Assembly (NCBI GenBank): GCA_021397835.1
Contig: JAJFZO010000609.1
Span: 5,706,001 to 5,770,000, forward strand
Direction: 5' to 3'
Source of the DNA: Moringa oleifera
Lineage: Eukaryota; Streptophyta; Magnoliopsida; Brassicales; Moringaceae
DNA: 64,000 bases
Shown here: piece after piece, positions 24,187 to 35,072 of the stretch
Layout of the letters: the number at the start of each line of letters is the position of its first letter
How positions within the stretch are numbered: the first letter of the stretch is position 1
Made by a program: the position numbers and the translations under genes
Notes under the pieces: generated by a model
Database searches by the model: none
The model's input: the letters and a program-made list of their open reading frames with translations, nothing else
Told to the model about the DNA's origin: nothing

Positions 24187-27100
24187 ATGGATCCTTCTGA
24201 ACACTCAAGTGAAGGCTCTCAAGGGCTCAAAAAACGAGGTATCACCAGTATGCCTAAGATAATTAAGAGTCGTGCTTCCGGAGTTAAGCTCATGATCGAG
24301 GTAAATGATAAATGTTAACCAATTGGAAGGAATGGCATCCAATTCAATAGCTACATTGGGGTGGTGGTACGTAATACGGTGCCTATAAATATCGTGAATT
24401 GGCACTCAGTAAGCATTGAAATAAAAAATAAGATTTGGGAGACAATATTGGTAAGTTAAATGAAACACAATGTGGTATTGCTTTTCAATTAGTTTACTGC
24501 TAATTAATTTGATTTGTACCAATCCACTTTTTTATAATATGTTATAGGAGACGTATGATATTGATGCAAGCATGAAAAGGTACGTACTTCAGTCTGCTGC
24601 AAACAAATGGAGGAACTTCAAGACCAATCTTACATCAAAGCACATATTCCCTCACATTGATGACTTGAAATTTGTATCATTTCCACCTGAAGAATATAGC
24701 AGTGTTATTGATGTTGGGGTATGGCAGGAATTTGTGAACTCTCGCATAACAGAAGAGTTTCAGGTATATATTTATGGTTAGTAAAGTTTTTGTTTATACA
24801 ATTTTCTCCAAAGGTTGATGTGTATTGATCTTACAGGAAAAGAGACAAATAGCAAAAGAGAAAAAAAAGAAGAATGTGTACGATCATTGTCTATCTAGAA
24901 AGGGATTTGTAGGGTTGGAGAGTGAACTTGTAAGTTTTTTTTCATTTATTTTGTTTATAATTGATAATATATTCATTTGGTAGTACATTTTAAAATCTAA
25001 CATGTTCACTCTTTATGTTAAAAAAAGAAATAAGCATTGGGTAACGATGCTCACATTGATCGTGCCTTATTGTGAAAGGTTTCACGACAGAATAAAAAGG
25101 GAGAATATGTGAATGATGCGAGCCGACTGTGTGGGGAAAGAATTGTAAGTGTAGTTCAAATTTTTTCTAGCATTTATAGTAATAAATTTCATGTTTATTG
25201 ATTAATTTTATTATAACATTATAGGATGAGTTGATGACACAGAGCACACAGGGTAAATTTATAAACTTTAATCCAGAAGATGTACTGACGAAAGCTCTTG
25301 GTACACCTGAGCACCCCGAACGAATTAGAGGTCAAGGATCTGGGGTAATTATCCCATCTTATTTTGGGAAGCCCAAAAAGTTGAATGTCCCTCAAGGTAT
25401 GCAATTAGATCAACAACAATTGGCAGAGATGATAAGGTGGTTTACAAAGCATAAAGAGGTTTTGACAAACATTGTTGCGAACAAAAATGATGATGTCCAG
25501 CAAGAAAAATCTATAATGCAATTTCGTTCAAGTAAAGCTAGCAACAATATAACTGGGTTATTGGAGGAAGAAGGATATCCAATACCTCAATCACCTATGC
25601 CAGTCACACCACCAGCACCTGTACCTACAGTGGCACCACACGACAACAAAGTATGTGATATTAATAATATTACGAACGTAACTTCTGTTTTTTTGGATCA
25701 TTACAATGTGAGCCATGCCATATGTTCATCCAGTCATCAGACTATATAGTGGTAAGTGGGGTTATCTTCATGGATCATACTCCTAATCAAATCATCCACG
25801 GGCGTCCATTATTTTCTGGTGATGTTTGGGTGACAGTGGACGTAGCTATTCATGGTGATGCACGGTTGCCTCATCCTAACCCAGACGGTGGATTAACAAA
25901 TATTTTTCTTGCACTTGGTTCAGTTGTTGCTTGGCCTCGAGATTAGGTCATTGTTGGTACACATGAGGTAATGTTTTTAGTAATATATTTTATAAAGTCA
26001 ACCTGTTAATGTCAACTAAGTTTGCAAAAATTTTTCAGCTATCGACTATAAAGCAACAAGGTAAGTTACCAGTTAAGAAAGCACTAACATTGACAAAACC
26101 ACAATCATCACAACAAGTATCTTCCGTTGGGCTACCACAAGGATTACAGAAGATGTATAATTATGTGAATAAGGTGATGGCACCTGATGAAGTAATACAC
26201 ATACCTTTTACTGAAGTCTTTGCTTCTGATGGACATGTACTTGTGGCTCGAGAAGATATCATGCAATTTTGTCACATGGAAGAGCTAAGTGTCACCATTA
26301 TTTAGACTTACATTATGTACGTATGTCTTTTGAATTTTTATTTGGTTATTATTATTTGACCACATCATATTTATATTTTTCTTACTCTTTATTATTTCAG
26401 TAAACTTTATACAGATTTAGCTACACTTGGCTTGAGAAAGTATTTTGTATTTACTGATTCGTCAACATTGTCATATGGAATGTCTATAAGTATAGACACT
26501 CAAGCTTGTCACTTAGCCAATAAAATGATAGATCCATGTGACGAAAGAGTAGTGATATTTCCTTATAACATGAGGTAAGTTATAATACTAATTAAAATTA
26601 TTAATAGATTTGTTCAAAATATTTTTTATATTTATTTTTCATAATGTAGACAGCACTTGTTGTTGGTGGTTGTCGAGCCTTGTAATTTTTTGTACAATAT
26701 TTTTGATCCTTTGAACCATGGTTCTCGTCAAGAACTAGATCAACTTATGTCCAAGTAAGTGAAAATATTTTCATTTATGTTAGTATAAATTTTTTCTTAC
26801 TGTTAATAATATTGATTATTTTTTATTGGCAGTTCTTTTAAATTGTTTCAAGTTTTCAAAGAATCAAGCAATAGACGCATTCCTAGCAGTATTCCTACTA
26901 AGGTATGTATATTTAAATCTATATGTGATATTAGTTTTATTTATTTTGTAAAATATAATAATGATAAATTTTTAATGTAATGTCCACATCAGCCTTCAAA
27001 TACTGAGTGTGGATATTATATTATGAAATTTTTAAGGGACATCATTGATAGACGTGATAAAAATATCTCATATGCAAAAATGGTAAGTTTTTAATCATTT

Positions 27101-27272
27101 ACTTATGTAAATACTTAAGTAATTAATTGATGTATTTATTAAAAATTTTAATTGGACTAACTTTTTTTTTTAAATATAGTTAGTGGACATAGATACTTAC
27201 ACCCAATCAGATATTGATGAAGTTAGAAAGGATGTTGGACAATTTCTTTGGAGTGCCATATTAGAAAGTTGA
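24187..27272 (+). pseudogene. CACTA-1 TNP1/Transposase_24-like protein with Ulp1-like C-terminus
   Basis: Multi-exon gene from about ATG 24187 to TGA 27270-27272. The Transposase_24-like region includes MKRYVLQSAANKWRNFKTNL (24572-24631) and VWQEFVNSRITEEFQ. Later exons carry LTKALGTPEHPERIRGQGSG, a Pro-rich linker (about 25590-25640), and VTVDVAIHGDARLPHPNPDG. The last exons resemble an Ulp1 (Peptidase_C48) fold: VFTDSSTLSYGMSISID, HLLLVVVEPCNFLYNIFDPL with a His box at about 26650, and NTECGYYIMKFLRDIID with a catalytic-type Cys at about 27003-27050. The Trp after the His is Leu. Stops occur at 24316 and 25944. TNP1-type proteins bind the subterminal repeats; the protease module may act on SUMO-like conjugates, which is inference. 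Confidence 0.75.
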
Positions 27273-27639
27273 ACCTTGAAGATTTTTGTATACATAACCA
27301 TTATTGAATTTATTTAGTTGAATTTTTAGGATTATGTAATATTTTAACTCATGTATTGTACATATAGAGTTTAATTATAACATCAAACTTTAGAGATCTT
27401 TTGTTTTGTTTATCTCTTATTACTTTTTCGGATTAGATTATATTGAGTGTTTCCAAATATGAAAGAAGTAATGACGATGTCTGTTAGAATGGTATTGAAG
27501 TGTATAATATAAAAATTTTGGTTGCATATATATTGTGAAGAATTGTATTGATGTATATGGATGATGTGAAAGCAGGTTTTAGATAATTTGAATATAAATA
27601 TTTTTTATTTATATTGAAATAAATATAAAAAATACCTTT

Positions 27640-27940
27640 AATGGGTATCCTCTTTTAACGATAGTTTCGTTGGAACTATCATTAAAAGGTACCCCTTTTA
27701 ACGACAGTTCTGTTTGGAACTGTCATTAAAGGGTACTCTTTAATGACAGTTCTGTTGGAACTGTCATTAAAAAGTCACTCCTTTAATTACAGTTTCAATA
27801 GAACTATCTTTAAAAGGTAATGCTTTCAATGATAGTTCAATAATTGTCATTAAAACTTCTTCCCTTTAATGACATGAACAAAGATGACAATTTTACAACT
27901 GTCATTAAAAACCATTTTTAACTGTCATTAAAGCTTTTAT
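27640..27940. repeat. CACTA-1 right subterminal repeats
   Basis: Alternating inverted copies of TTTAACGACAGTTCTG and GGAACTGTCATTAAAGG, six or more units, ending next to the terminal inverted repeat at 27934-27951. They match the left subterminal core (AACTGTCATTAAAAG at 15690 and 15730). The 27273-27639 stretch before them is AT-rich 3' flank with no gene. Confidence 0.85.
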
Positions 27941-27951
27941 TTGTAGCAGTG

Positions 27952-28636
27952 GGTATACCATTCATTGTATACAACATTATTTAGGCCCTCTTTTAAGTTT
28001 ATAGACACCTAGTGATTAAGTTCTTCATGAAAACCAAACTCCAGGCTGCTGTTTTATTCAAAATAAAATCCTGATGCACGCCTAAGCAAATTCTGATACA
28101 ATAAAAAACTCACGGCAATCAAGATCGGTAGCAACCAGCAAAGGACAATAATAAGACACAGAACAAAGCAACAGAAATGCTTGAACCAAACCAGCAACTA
28201 TGGTAAACCTTGTGAACGCAAACCCATATCAGAAAATTGAATAATGAATCCCTTGTCGGGAATTCACCAGCGTACAGTTCCAGTCCACCTCCAGATGCAT
28301 TGTTGGGAGCCACTGGAATGCAAAACTAGACAGATCAACAAGTTTTGTAATCCACACTGATGACAGAGTTTCAGTTGTCTTGGCTTAAAGGCTGATCAAA
28401 GATTGCATGCAGTAGACTGCCCCATCAGGTAATGCCATTCATGTGGACTAAGCTGCAGAGACAGAGACATCAAGCTTGATCAAATCAAAACCAACTTCAG
28501 AAACAAAGGCACATAAAATGCATATGGTCGTGTGAAAGTGCTTTCAGCTGAATTTGAGCAATCATGACTGATAATACATATGCTTAACAAAGAGATAAAG
28601 GCAGAACCAGATGTAGAAAGTAAGAGATTACCTGCC
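27952..28636. other. 3' flank of the minus-strand NLR gene
   Basis: No separate gene seen. On the minus strand the NLR stop codon (28637-28639) is followed at once by GGCAG|GTAATC, a plausible splice donor, and a CTGCAG acceptor-like site lies near 28450, so an intron in the 3' UTR is possible. The minus frame 28119-28313 has no recognisable domain. Confidence 0.45.
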
Positions 28637-31309
28637 TTATTGTGTTTGGGGCAATATTTTCTGGTAGCGAACTACACGCTGAAATTCTGCATTACTCTTA
28701 TCAAGGTTGTCCCACCATTCTTCTTCCCCTCTGACAGTGATTGAGGTTTCCCTGTCGGGGTTGGCATGGAATGCTATCATGGTCAGTATTGGACAAGAAA
28801 GGACTGTGATTTCGTTCAGGAGCGGAAGGGACAACGCCTGGTCACAGATCCCACTCAGTCGAGGCAATTTGTTCAAATACAAAGTCTTGAGTTTCAAGAA
28901 TGGTTCATCCGGTTGCTGATTGCTCATTATCCTTTCCAGTTGCGGACACTGCTCTATCTTGAGGAAACTAAGAGCATTCGCATATCTCAGCCACGACAGA
29001 TCCTTCACTTCCCAACAACTTGTAATTTCTACGTGATGAAGGTTATGAAAGCATCTCACTCTAGTGATTGCAGTTGCACTCACTGGATCAACGGTCAACG
29101 CGACCAGATCAGGACAGCTGGAAATGTGAAGCACCTTTAGAGCATCCAACGACATGATAGATGAAGATAACTGAAGCGAGGTTGTGCCGTTACATTTTGT
29201 GATGAGGATGCTGTGCGTGCATCTTGACTTGGGTGAACTTTGCAAACTTTGAAACGCATCAGCACTTGTTACCGTGATTCCCAGATCTTCAAGAAGTTCC
29301 AAGTTCTTCAGCTCCTCCAGCAAGGACTGGCTGTCTAGCGTACCCCATATTGACCCCCGCAACCGTGAGATCATACCTTGTCTGATCTCCTCCCCGAAGC
29401 TACAATAGTACATGTTGAGTAGCTGTAACTCCGTGAGATTCGAAATGACCCCACGGGGAATCTCTTCAAGTCTTGTAAAGCTCAAATCCAAAAGCTTCAG
29501 CTTCTTCAGCTTCTTAAATTCGATGGGCAAATTCCGTATATTATTATGCGAAAGATTAAGATATTGCAGAGCACTGAGTGCCAGAATCGCCATGGGAAAT
29601 TCTGGCAAGGCGCACCATGACAAGTCCAACACTTTTAGAGAAACCATAGAAGCCAAGAACTCCTTCAGGTTGTTGGTCAGATTACAGCTTCTCAGGATCA
29701 AAGTTGTAAGGCTCCGGAAATCGTGGTCGCCCAATCTAAAAATATGCACTTCAAACAGTGATATTCTAGTTACGGTTGACCAATCTCTTCCAGGTGGTAA
29801 TTCTGTCAAACTTCCACCTGATTGCAAGAAGAAATTTTCATGGACGTCGTTGCTGCCGGTGCCCGAAGCCAGCCATACTGCCATAATTCGGATCATTTCA
29901 TGCATTGTCACGGTAGCTTGATCTTGACCACTCATCAACAGAGAAGCACGCTTTAGATCGCTAATTAAGTAACAACCATGATGACGAGCAGCACTTAATC
30001 CTCCATGATTTGCCAAAAGTCCCTCTCCAATCCAACAGCGTATCAGTTCCTCTTGTTCAAGGGCATAGTGTTTGGGAAACAGAGAACAATATAGGAGGCA
30101 TTTTTTATGCTTGTCAGTGCCCAATCTACTATACCCAACTTTCAGAAGTTGACACACTTCCTGGATCTCAGGAAATCGGTCTGGTGCCGCGTTTCTTAGT
30201 GCTTCGATTGTGAAATTCCAAGCATGTGGATCTCTCATGGCCGACATTGCTCGACCAACTTTAACCAGTGCAAGGGGCAAAAAACCGCAGTCCGCAGCAA
30301 CATCTTTAGCCAGAGGACGAATGCGAGGATCAGAATTGAGGGTTGCCTCCCCCACTGACCTCTCTAGCAAAGCCGTGGCATCTTCCAAGTCCAAGCAGCA
30401 GAGTTTAATCTCTTTGGGTTGCCTTTCGCTCCACATGCCTTCCTTTTGGGATGTGAAGACTACTTTAGACCCATTTGCCAGAGTAGTTGGAACTCCGAGA
30501 TCCTGAAGAGTCAGTCCGTCGCGTAAATCATCTAGCAATAGCACGAATCTCTTCCGGTTCAGAAAAGCCGAGATTCTTGAGGCGTCTGGCCTTTCACCTA
30601 CAGCACAATGCAATTCCAGTCTCCCACCGATGAAGTCGCGGATGCTTTGAGTGTCCGAGTAAGCCGACAAATTGGCAGATATTACCACGTCGAAGCCACG
30701 CATATCCCCGAGGAACTCGTTATTTATTTTTGCCAAGAAACCGGACTTACCCACACCTCCCATCCCCTGTATTCCAATAATTGAAATATCGGCATCAGCA
30801 AATGAACTCCAAAACTGGTTCCATGTTGTTTGTTGCGCGCCTATGGGCTCTATCTCTCCAGGCAATTTAACAACGGGACCCTCAGAGAACATGTTGTCTA
30901 CATTCAGACCTCTTCCTTGATTTTCCAATTCAAGTAATCGAGCCAGTGTCGAAACTACCCTTCTGCCCAGTACATAGGTGGACCAACAATCTCTGTAGCA
31001 ACAGAGACAGCAAGGCTTTTGCAGCTGAAGAGGACTTTCTCTGGTTCCCAACATTTCGTCTACGCTTGATAATGCAGTTCTAACATCTTTTAGCCATAGA
31101 GTCACTGTTTCTCTGAGAACCTTTCCACTCCCAGCTGTTTGTATAATATCCTGCTTATCCTTTCTAACTGTAATCAAATTGGATCTTGCTGTCCCCAAGG
31201 ACGTGCAGTTCGTTTCGAGGTCACAGACGTGTTTTCTGCATTCGGCGCAATCCCAGATGTCTATCACGAATTTACCGCACCCGGGGACACATCGACAGAT
31301 GGAGGTCAT
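28637..31309 (-). CDS. CC-NBS-LRR resistance-like protein, degenerate motifs (NLR-1)
   Basis: Single open exon of 890 codons, ATG at 31309. Domains: Cys-rich N-terminus (residues 5-35, and CCLCCYRDCW at 100-109, followed by a YVLGRRV segment as in RPS2/RPS5-type CNLs); NB-ARC at about 160-480; LRRs from about 510 to the end; C-terminal GEEEWWDNL motif of this clade. P-loop GMGGVGKSG (182-190) keeps the Lys and a Ser, but other key motifs deviate. Kinase-2 is FVLLLDDLRD (Trp replaced by Arg), RNBS-B is KVVFTSQ rather than TTR, GLPL is FLPL, and MHD is MHE (469-471). RNBS-D (CLLYCSLFP) is intact. The open frame over 2.7 kb argues that it is expressed or recent. It lies head to head with NLR-2. 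NLRs detect pathogen effectors; a sensor-like role is inference. Confidence 0.93.
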   Translation of the reverse strand: MTSICRCVPGCGKFVIDIWDCAECRKHVCDLETNCTSLGTARSNLITVRKDKQDIIQTAGSGKVLRETVTLWLKDVRTALSSVDEMLGTRESPLQLQKPCCLCCYRDCWSTYVLGRRVVSTLARLLELENQGRGLNVDNMFSEGPVVKLPGEIEPIGAQQTTWNQFWSSFADADISIIGIQGMGGVGKSGFLAKINNEFLGDMRGFDVVISANLSAYSDTQSIRDFIGGRLELHCAVGERPDASRISAFLNRKRFVLLLDDLRDGLTLQDLGVPTTLANGSKVVFTSQKEGMWSERQPKEIKLCCLDLEDATALLERSVGEATLNSDPRIRPLAKDVAADCGFLPLALVKVGRAMSAMRDPHAWNFTIEALRNAAPDRFPEIQEVCQLLKVGYSRLGTDKHKKCLLYCSLFPKHYALEQEELIRCWIGEGLLANHGGLSAARHHGCYLISDLKRASLLMSGQDQATVTMHEMIRIMAVWLASGTGSNDVHENFFLQSGGSLTELPPGRDWSTVTRISLFEVHIFRLGDHDFRSLTTLILRSCNLTNNLKEFLASMVSLKVLDLSWCALPEFPMAILALSALQYLNLSHNNIRNLPIEFKKLKKLKLLDLSFTRLEEIPRGVISNLTELQLLNMYYCSFGEEIRQGMISRLRGSIWGTLDSQSLLEELKNLELLEDLGITVTSADAFQSLQSSPKSRCTHSILITKCNGTTSLQLSSSIMSLDALKVLHISSCPDLVALTVDPVSATAITRVRCFHNLHHVEITSCWEVKDLSWLRYANALSFLKIEQCPQLERIMSNQQPDEPFLKLKTLYLNKLPRLSGICDQALSLPLLNEITVLSCPILTMIAFHANPDRETSITVRGEEEWWDNLDKSNAEFQRVVRYQKILPQTQ

Positions 31310-32432
31310 TTTCTGGATAGACTATGCAGTCAGTATCCAAAGGTGATGACTTTCAAAGAAAGCAGCAGGATCTCTTCCAAGTTTATGACTACGGTGCCAG
31401 TTGCACGTAAATCGTCGATGGCTGCATTCTTCGAAAGAAGTGACAACGGCTGCAATCTTTGGCAGATGGAAGGGTCAACCTAATATGAGTTTTACTTTGT
31501 CCTACCGTGCTAACATAGAGCATGAGGGAGCTTATCGATCAAACAAGTAGCCCGAGTAACAAGGAAGATGGTGGAGACTGAAAGCTCCATGGGAGGACTG
31601 GGAGAGAACTGGTGGCTACACAGGATGTAGGTTATTACTCAAGAAAGGCCCGGGTGGCGGGTTTGGATGATCCATGGCTGAAGAAGGAGACCCCTAAGGC
31701 TTTAATCAGATGATGAGATGCATGGTGAAAGCTAGATATCTGCAGAGTTGGCTGGCGCATGTGAACTTCGGTACATGAAAGTCAAGTCAACTAAATTAAT
31801 CTAAGGAAATGGAATCCAAATCATTTTTGTCTTGAACAATGATTTAAATCTTTATAGTAACAATGATTTAAATCTTTTTACGCTGATAGCCTAATTCATC
31901 AACTACTCCCATTTGTCATTACATTTTTCAATTTTATATAATTACTCAGTACTTTCTTTCCTTCGGTCCGCAATAATTGCGTGTTTTCCTCAACCACTCT
32001 TATTTGTCCTTTTCCTTGTGCATGGTCTATACGATTATATTTTTTAATTCGTACGCAATCACTTTGAACTTTCTTTCCTTCATCTTTAACCATTTCTTGT
32101 GGAAAAACCAGGGGGGTGAACAGTAAGGTGGGTTTTACCGAAGTTTAAGACCAAATATCAACGGAGAAATCGAGAGGGATTATTGCTTAAGTAATCTTTT
32201 AACTTGTTAGCGCATCATCAAACAACAAATCTTCTTTGTTTCCTGCTTCTGTGCACCTACATGATCAAACCACAGCCTTCTTTTCCCCTTTTCGTTTCCC
32301 TAGACAACCCATAGATTATTCTCTTATCTGTATCTCTATCTCTATCTCTATTCCTCTGTGTATGAGTATCTGCGCGTTTGATATGTTCTCTTTAAACTAA
32401 AATTCTTAGTGGTGCCATCGTCTTTGATAGCC
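31310..32432. promoter_or_regulatory. Shared divergent promoter region between NLR-1 and NLR-2
   Basis: The 1,123 bases between the two start codons must hold both promoters. It includes two related segments (about 31900-31990 and 32000-32095) sharing TTTGTC and CTTTCTTTCCTTC. A pyrimidine-rich leader with a (TCTATC)n run near 32328-32350 precedes NLR-2, probably in its 5' UTR. The frame 31139-31483 mainly overlaps the NLR-1 N-terminus in antisense and is not a gene. I cannot assign transcription starts. Confidence 0.6.
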
Positions 32433-35072
32433 ATGAGCAGAACGTTCACAAAAGCAAGTTACAACGTGACAACATTTGAAAGACATGTTAGAGACTTTGT
32501 TGAAGAGCTGAAAAGGCTGGAAGCCTTGCAAGAAGATGTGCACAAGGCCCTTCTAATAGGAGAAAGGCAAGGAAAGAGGACAACGGAGGTTGTTTCTGAG
32601 TGGCTCAAAAGGGTAGAAGCGGTGGAATTCACGGCGACCGAACTATTGGAAAAAAGTGAAAATTTGGTCTCCCGAGGATGTTGGGGACCTGGTAGCCCCA
32701 GGATTTGGCTTCGCCACAAGACGCTGAAGAAAATAGATGAAATCAAATGCCATATAAGTGAACTTCTGGCGAAAGGAAAAGACATCAAGAACGACACTGA
32801 TGCAGTGCTGTCGATTACAAAGCGTTTGGCGCCCAGCGAAACCTCTACCGTTGGCGTGGGCGTGGAATCCGTGCTAAACGAGGTCGGGAAATTCCTTGAA
32901 GATGAGAAGGGTGGAGTTATTGGACTGTACGGGATGGCAGGGGTTGGCAAGACTACCCTTTTGAAAAGAATCAACGACGAGTTCCTCAACAAGATCCACG
33001 GTTTTGACGAGATAATCTGGATTGTTGTTTCCAGAGATGCGACCCTAGAGAAAGTTCAGCATGATATTTGGCGCCGGTTAGGTCTCCCGGGCCATGAATG
33101 GCAAGATAGAGATCGGAATACCATGGCTGCAGAAATTTTCAAGGCTTTGACTGGAAGAAGGTTTGCGCTGCTGTTGGATGATCTATGGCATCCATTTGAC
33201 CTCAAACTACTCGGGATTCCACTGGCAGCTCATGATCCTAGCAAGTCAAAGGTTATATTCACGACCCGATCTCTCAACGTGTGTGATGAAATGGGAGCTG
33301 ACAGAACGATTCAAGTGAAGACCTTAACCAAGGATGAAGCGTGGGCCTTGTTCCAAAGAAAGGTAGGAGAAGATACTGTTAATTCCCATCCAGAAATCCG
33401 CATGTTAGCCCACACAATTGTAGAGGAGTGTCATGGATTGCCACTTGCTCTTTCCATCATTGGACGGTCCATGGCAGCCAAGAAGAGCCGCCATGAGTGG
33501 GAGCATGCGCTGCAGGTATTAAGAAGCTCTCCCTTCCATTTTTCTGCAATGGGGGCTCACTTATTTCCCACCATGAAGTATACATATGACAACTTAAGCA
33601 ATAAAGCAACCAAAGAATGCTTTTTGTATTGTTCCCTATTCCCTCAAGAATTTCCCGTTGACAAAGATCAACTTATAGACTACTGGATTAGCGAGGGAAT
33701 TCTAGATAAATTTCGTAGAAAAGGCAGTGCAAGAAATGCTGGATACAATATCATTGGTAGCCTTACTTATTCATGTTTGCTGGAGGATGACGGAAAGTTT
33801 ATCAGTATGCATCCCCTTGTCCGGGATATGGCCTTAAGAATAGCTTCTGACTACAAAGGGGATGACAAACTTGTCGTGCGATCTGGCCTTGGATTGACTG
33901 AGGTACCTGTTGATGCAAATTGGAAGGATGCAGAGAAGGTATCACTGATGCACAATTGTATAACACAACTACCTGAGAAGTTTTCAGGGCCAATTATCTC
34001 TACCTTGCTTCTCTCCAAGAACCACTTCAATCAGATTCCAGATGACTTCTTTTTGGGTATGCCTCAGCTCAGGGTTTTAGATTTATCAAGTTGTGGGCTA
34101 GAAGAGCTTCCCGGGACTATCGGCGAGTTGGCTATGTTGAGATATCTTAATCTTTCACGTACCAAATTGAAGAGGTTGCCCGTTGAGATTCGGAAGCTGA
34201 CAAAACTGGAATTCTTGGATTTGAGTTACATTGCTGAGTTGTCCAGAGTTCCTGAAAAAGTGTTTTCAGAGTTCCAGAAGTTGCAAGTTCTGAACATGTA
34301 TCATTGCGGTTATTCAGATTCAAGCAAGGATAATGGTACATTGGTGGGTGGGGAAAGCTTCTTAGAGGAGCTGGAGGGGTTGCCGCAGCTGAGTAATTTA
34401 GGAATCAGCATCAGAGATGAAGCTGCTCTTCAAAAAGTTCAGAACTCCCCCAAGTTGCTACATTGCACAAGTTCTCTATCCATCAGCAGGTGCAAAGGTT
34501 TGAATAGGCTCCAGATAGCATCTACTGAATCTATGAAGTCTTTAGACATGCTTGAAATCAGTCACTGCACCAACTTAATAGAGTTTGACATCCAATTTCC
34601 AAAGTTGGAGACCATTAGTCCTCACAAGTTCATTGAAGATGCATATTTTAACAACCTTCAGCTTGTCAGGATTGAAGACTGTTGGTCCCTGGAGGATCTG
34701 ACGTGGCTTTCTTTTGCTCCCAACCTCAAATCATTACATCTAGAAGGATGCATGAAGTTGGTGCAAGTAATAAACATGAGGCGCATTGAAGCCAAAGAAT
34801 TGATTCCTGGAACATTTTTGAGTCTCGAAAAATTATACTTGAACAATCTTCCCGCACTGGAAAGTATAAATAACAATGTCTTGCCATTCCCTTGCTTGAA
34901 GGAGCTTACCGTTATTTACTGTCCAAAGTTGACAAAGATCCCAATTGATGCTGACAGTGGCAAGAGTAGCTTGCAGTCAATTAAAGGGGAGAGACTATGG
35001 TGGGAGGGCTTACGGTGGGAGAATGAAAGCGCAAGGCAAGCTGTCCTCCCCTATTTCTCGGACATCCCCTGA
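32433..35072 (+). CDS. CC-NBS-LRR resistance-like protein, canonical motifs (NLR-2)
   Basis: Open exon coding for 879 residues. I choose ATG 32433 (MSRTFTKASYNV); the open frame extends upstream only through GTG codons to a TGA near 32379. Order: short coiled-coil-type N-terminus (1-130), NB-ARC (about 145-470), LRRs (about 505-850) and the LWWEGLRWENE tail typical of RPS2/RPS5-like CNLs. Motifs: P-loop GMAGVGKTTLL (167-177), RNBS-A FDEIIWIVVS, kinase-2 FALLLDDLW (244-252), RNBS-B SKVIFTTRS (272-280), CHGLPLAL (333-340) and CFLYCSLFP (396-404). The MHD motif reads MHP (459-461), an unusual change at a position that controls nucleotide state. A donor-like CAG|GTTCAC 44 bases after the stop and a CCGCAG near 35268 suggest a 3' UTR intron. 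Confidence 0.95.
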   Translation: MSRTFTKASYNVTTFERHVRDFVEELKRLEALQEDVHKALLIGERQGKRTTEVVSEWLKRVEAVEFTATELLEKSENLVSRGCWGPGSPRIWLRHKTLKKIDEIKCHISELLAKGKDIKNDTDAVLSITKRLAPSETSTVGVGVESVLNEVGKFLEDEKGGVIGLYGMAGVGKTTLLKRINDEFLNKIHGFDEIIWIVVSRDATLEKVQHDIWRRLGLPGHEWQDRDRNTMAAEIFKALTGRRFALLLDDLWHPFDLKLLGIPLAAHDPSKSKVIFTTRSLNVCDEMGADRTIQVKTLTKDEAWALFQRKVGEDTVNSHPEIRMLAHTIVEECHGLPLALSIIGRSMAAKKSRHEWEHALQVLRSSPFHFSAMGAHLFPTMKYTYDNLSNKATKECFLYCSLFPQEFPVDKDQLIDYWISEGILDKFRRKGSARNAGYNIIGSLTYSCLLEDDGKFISMHPLVRDMALRIASDYKGDDKLVVRSGLGLTEVPVDANWKDAEKVSLMHNCITQLPEKFSGPIISTLLLSKNHFNQIPDDFFLGMPQLRVLDLSSCGLEELPGTIGELAMLRYLNLSRTKLKRLPVEIRKLTKLEFLDLSYIAELSRVPEKVFSEFQKLQVLNMYHCGYSDSSKDNGTLVGGESFLEELEGLPQLSNLGISIRDEAALQKVQNSPKLLHCTSSLSISRCKGLNRLQIASTESMKSLDMLEISHCTNLIEFDIQFPKLETISPHKFIEDAYFNNLQLVRIEDCWSLEDLTWLSFAPNLKSLHLEGCMKLVQVINMRRIEAKELIPGTFLSLEKLYLNNLPALESINNNVLPFPCLKELTVIYCPKLTKIPIDADSGKSSLQSIKGERLWWEGLRWENESARQAVLPYFSDIP

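Larger units (their letters stand above)
15624..27951 (+). mobile_element. CACTA-1 transposon with captured host-gene fragments
   Basis: About 12.3 kb. The right end reads, in reverse complement, CACTGCTACAAATAAAAG and ends at 27951. The left end TACTATTACAAAAATTATAA begins at 15624 and differs from CACTA at the first base. The flanking triplets are GCT and GGT, a near match to a 3-bp target duplication. Subterminal repeats with the core AACTGTCATTAAAAG (and AACTGACGTTAAA variants) occur at both ends. Inside are gene fragments of a serine carboxypeptidase-like protein and a laccase, a 106-111 bp tandem array, then TNP2-like and TNP1/Ulp1-like genes on +. All coding parts carry stops or frameshifts, so the copy is probably non-autonomous. 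Confidence 0.85.

Noticed and set aside
28707..31483. Plus-strand ORFs (for example 28766-29140, 29412-29921, 30210-30506)
   Set aside because: They are antisense shadows of the NLR-1 coding exon.
32409..32432. Upstream start of NLR-2 at 32409
   Set aside because: The codon there is GTG; the first ATG in frame is 32433 and fits the clade's N-terminus.
32459..34876. Minus-strand ORFs, including a 177-codon frame at 32459-32992
   Set aside because: They are antisense shadows of the NLR-2 exon with no recognisable domain.
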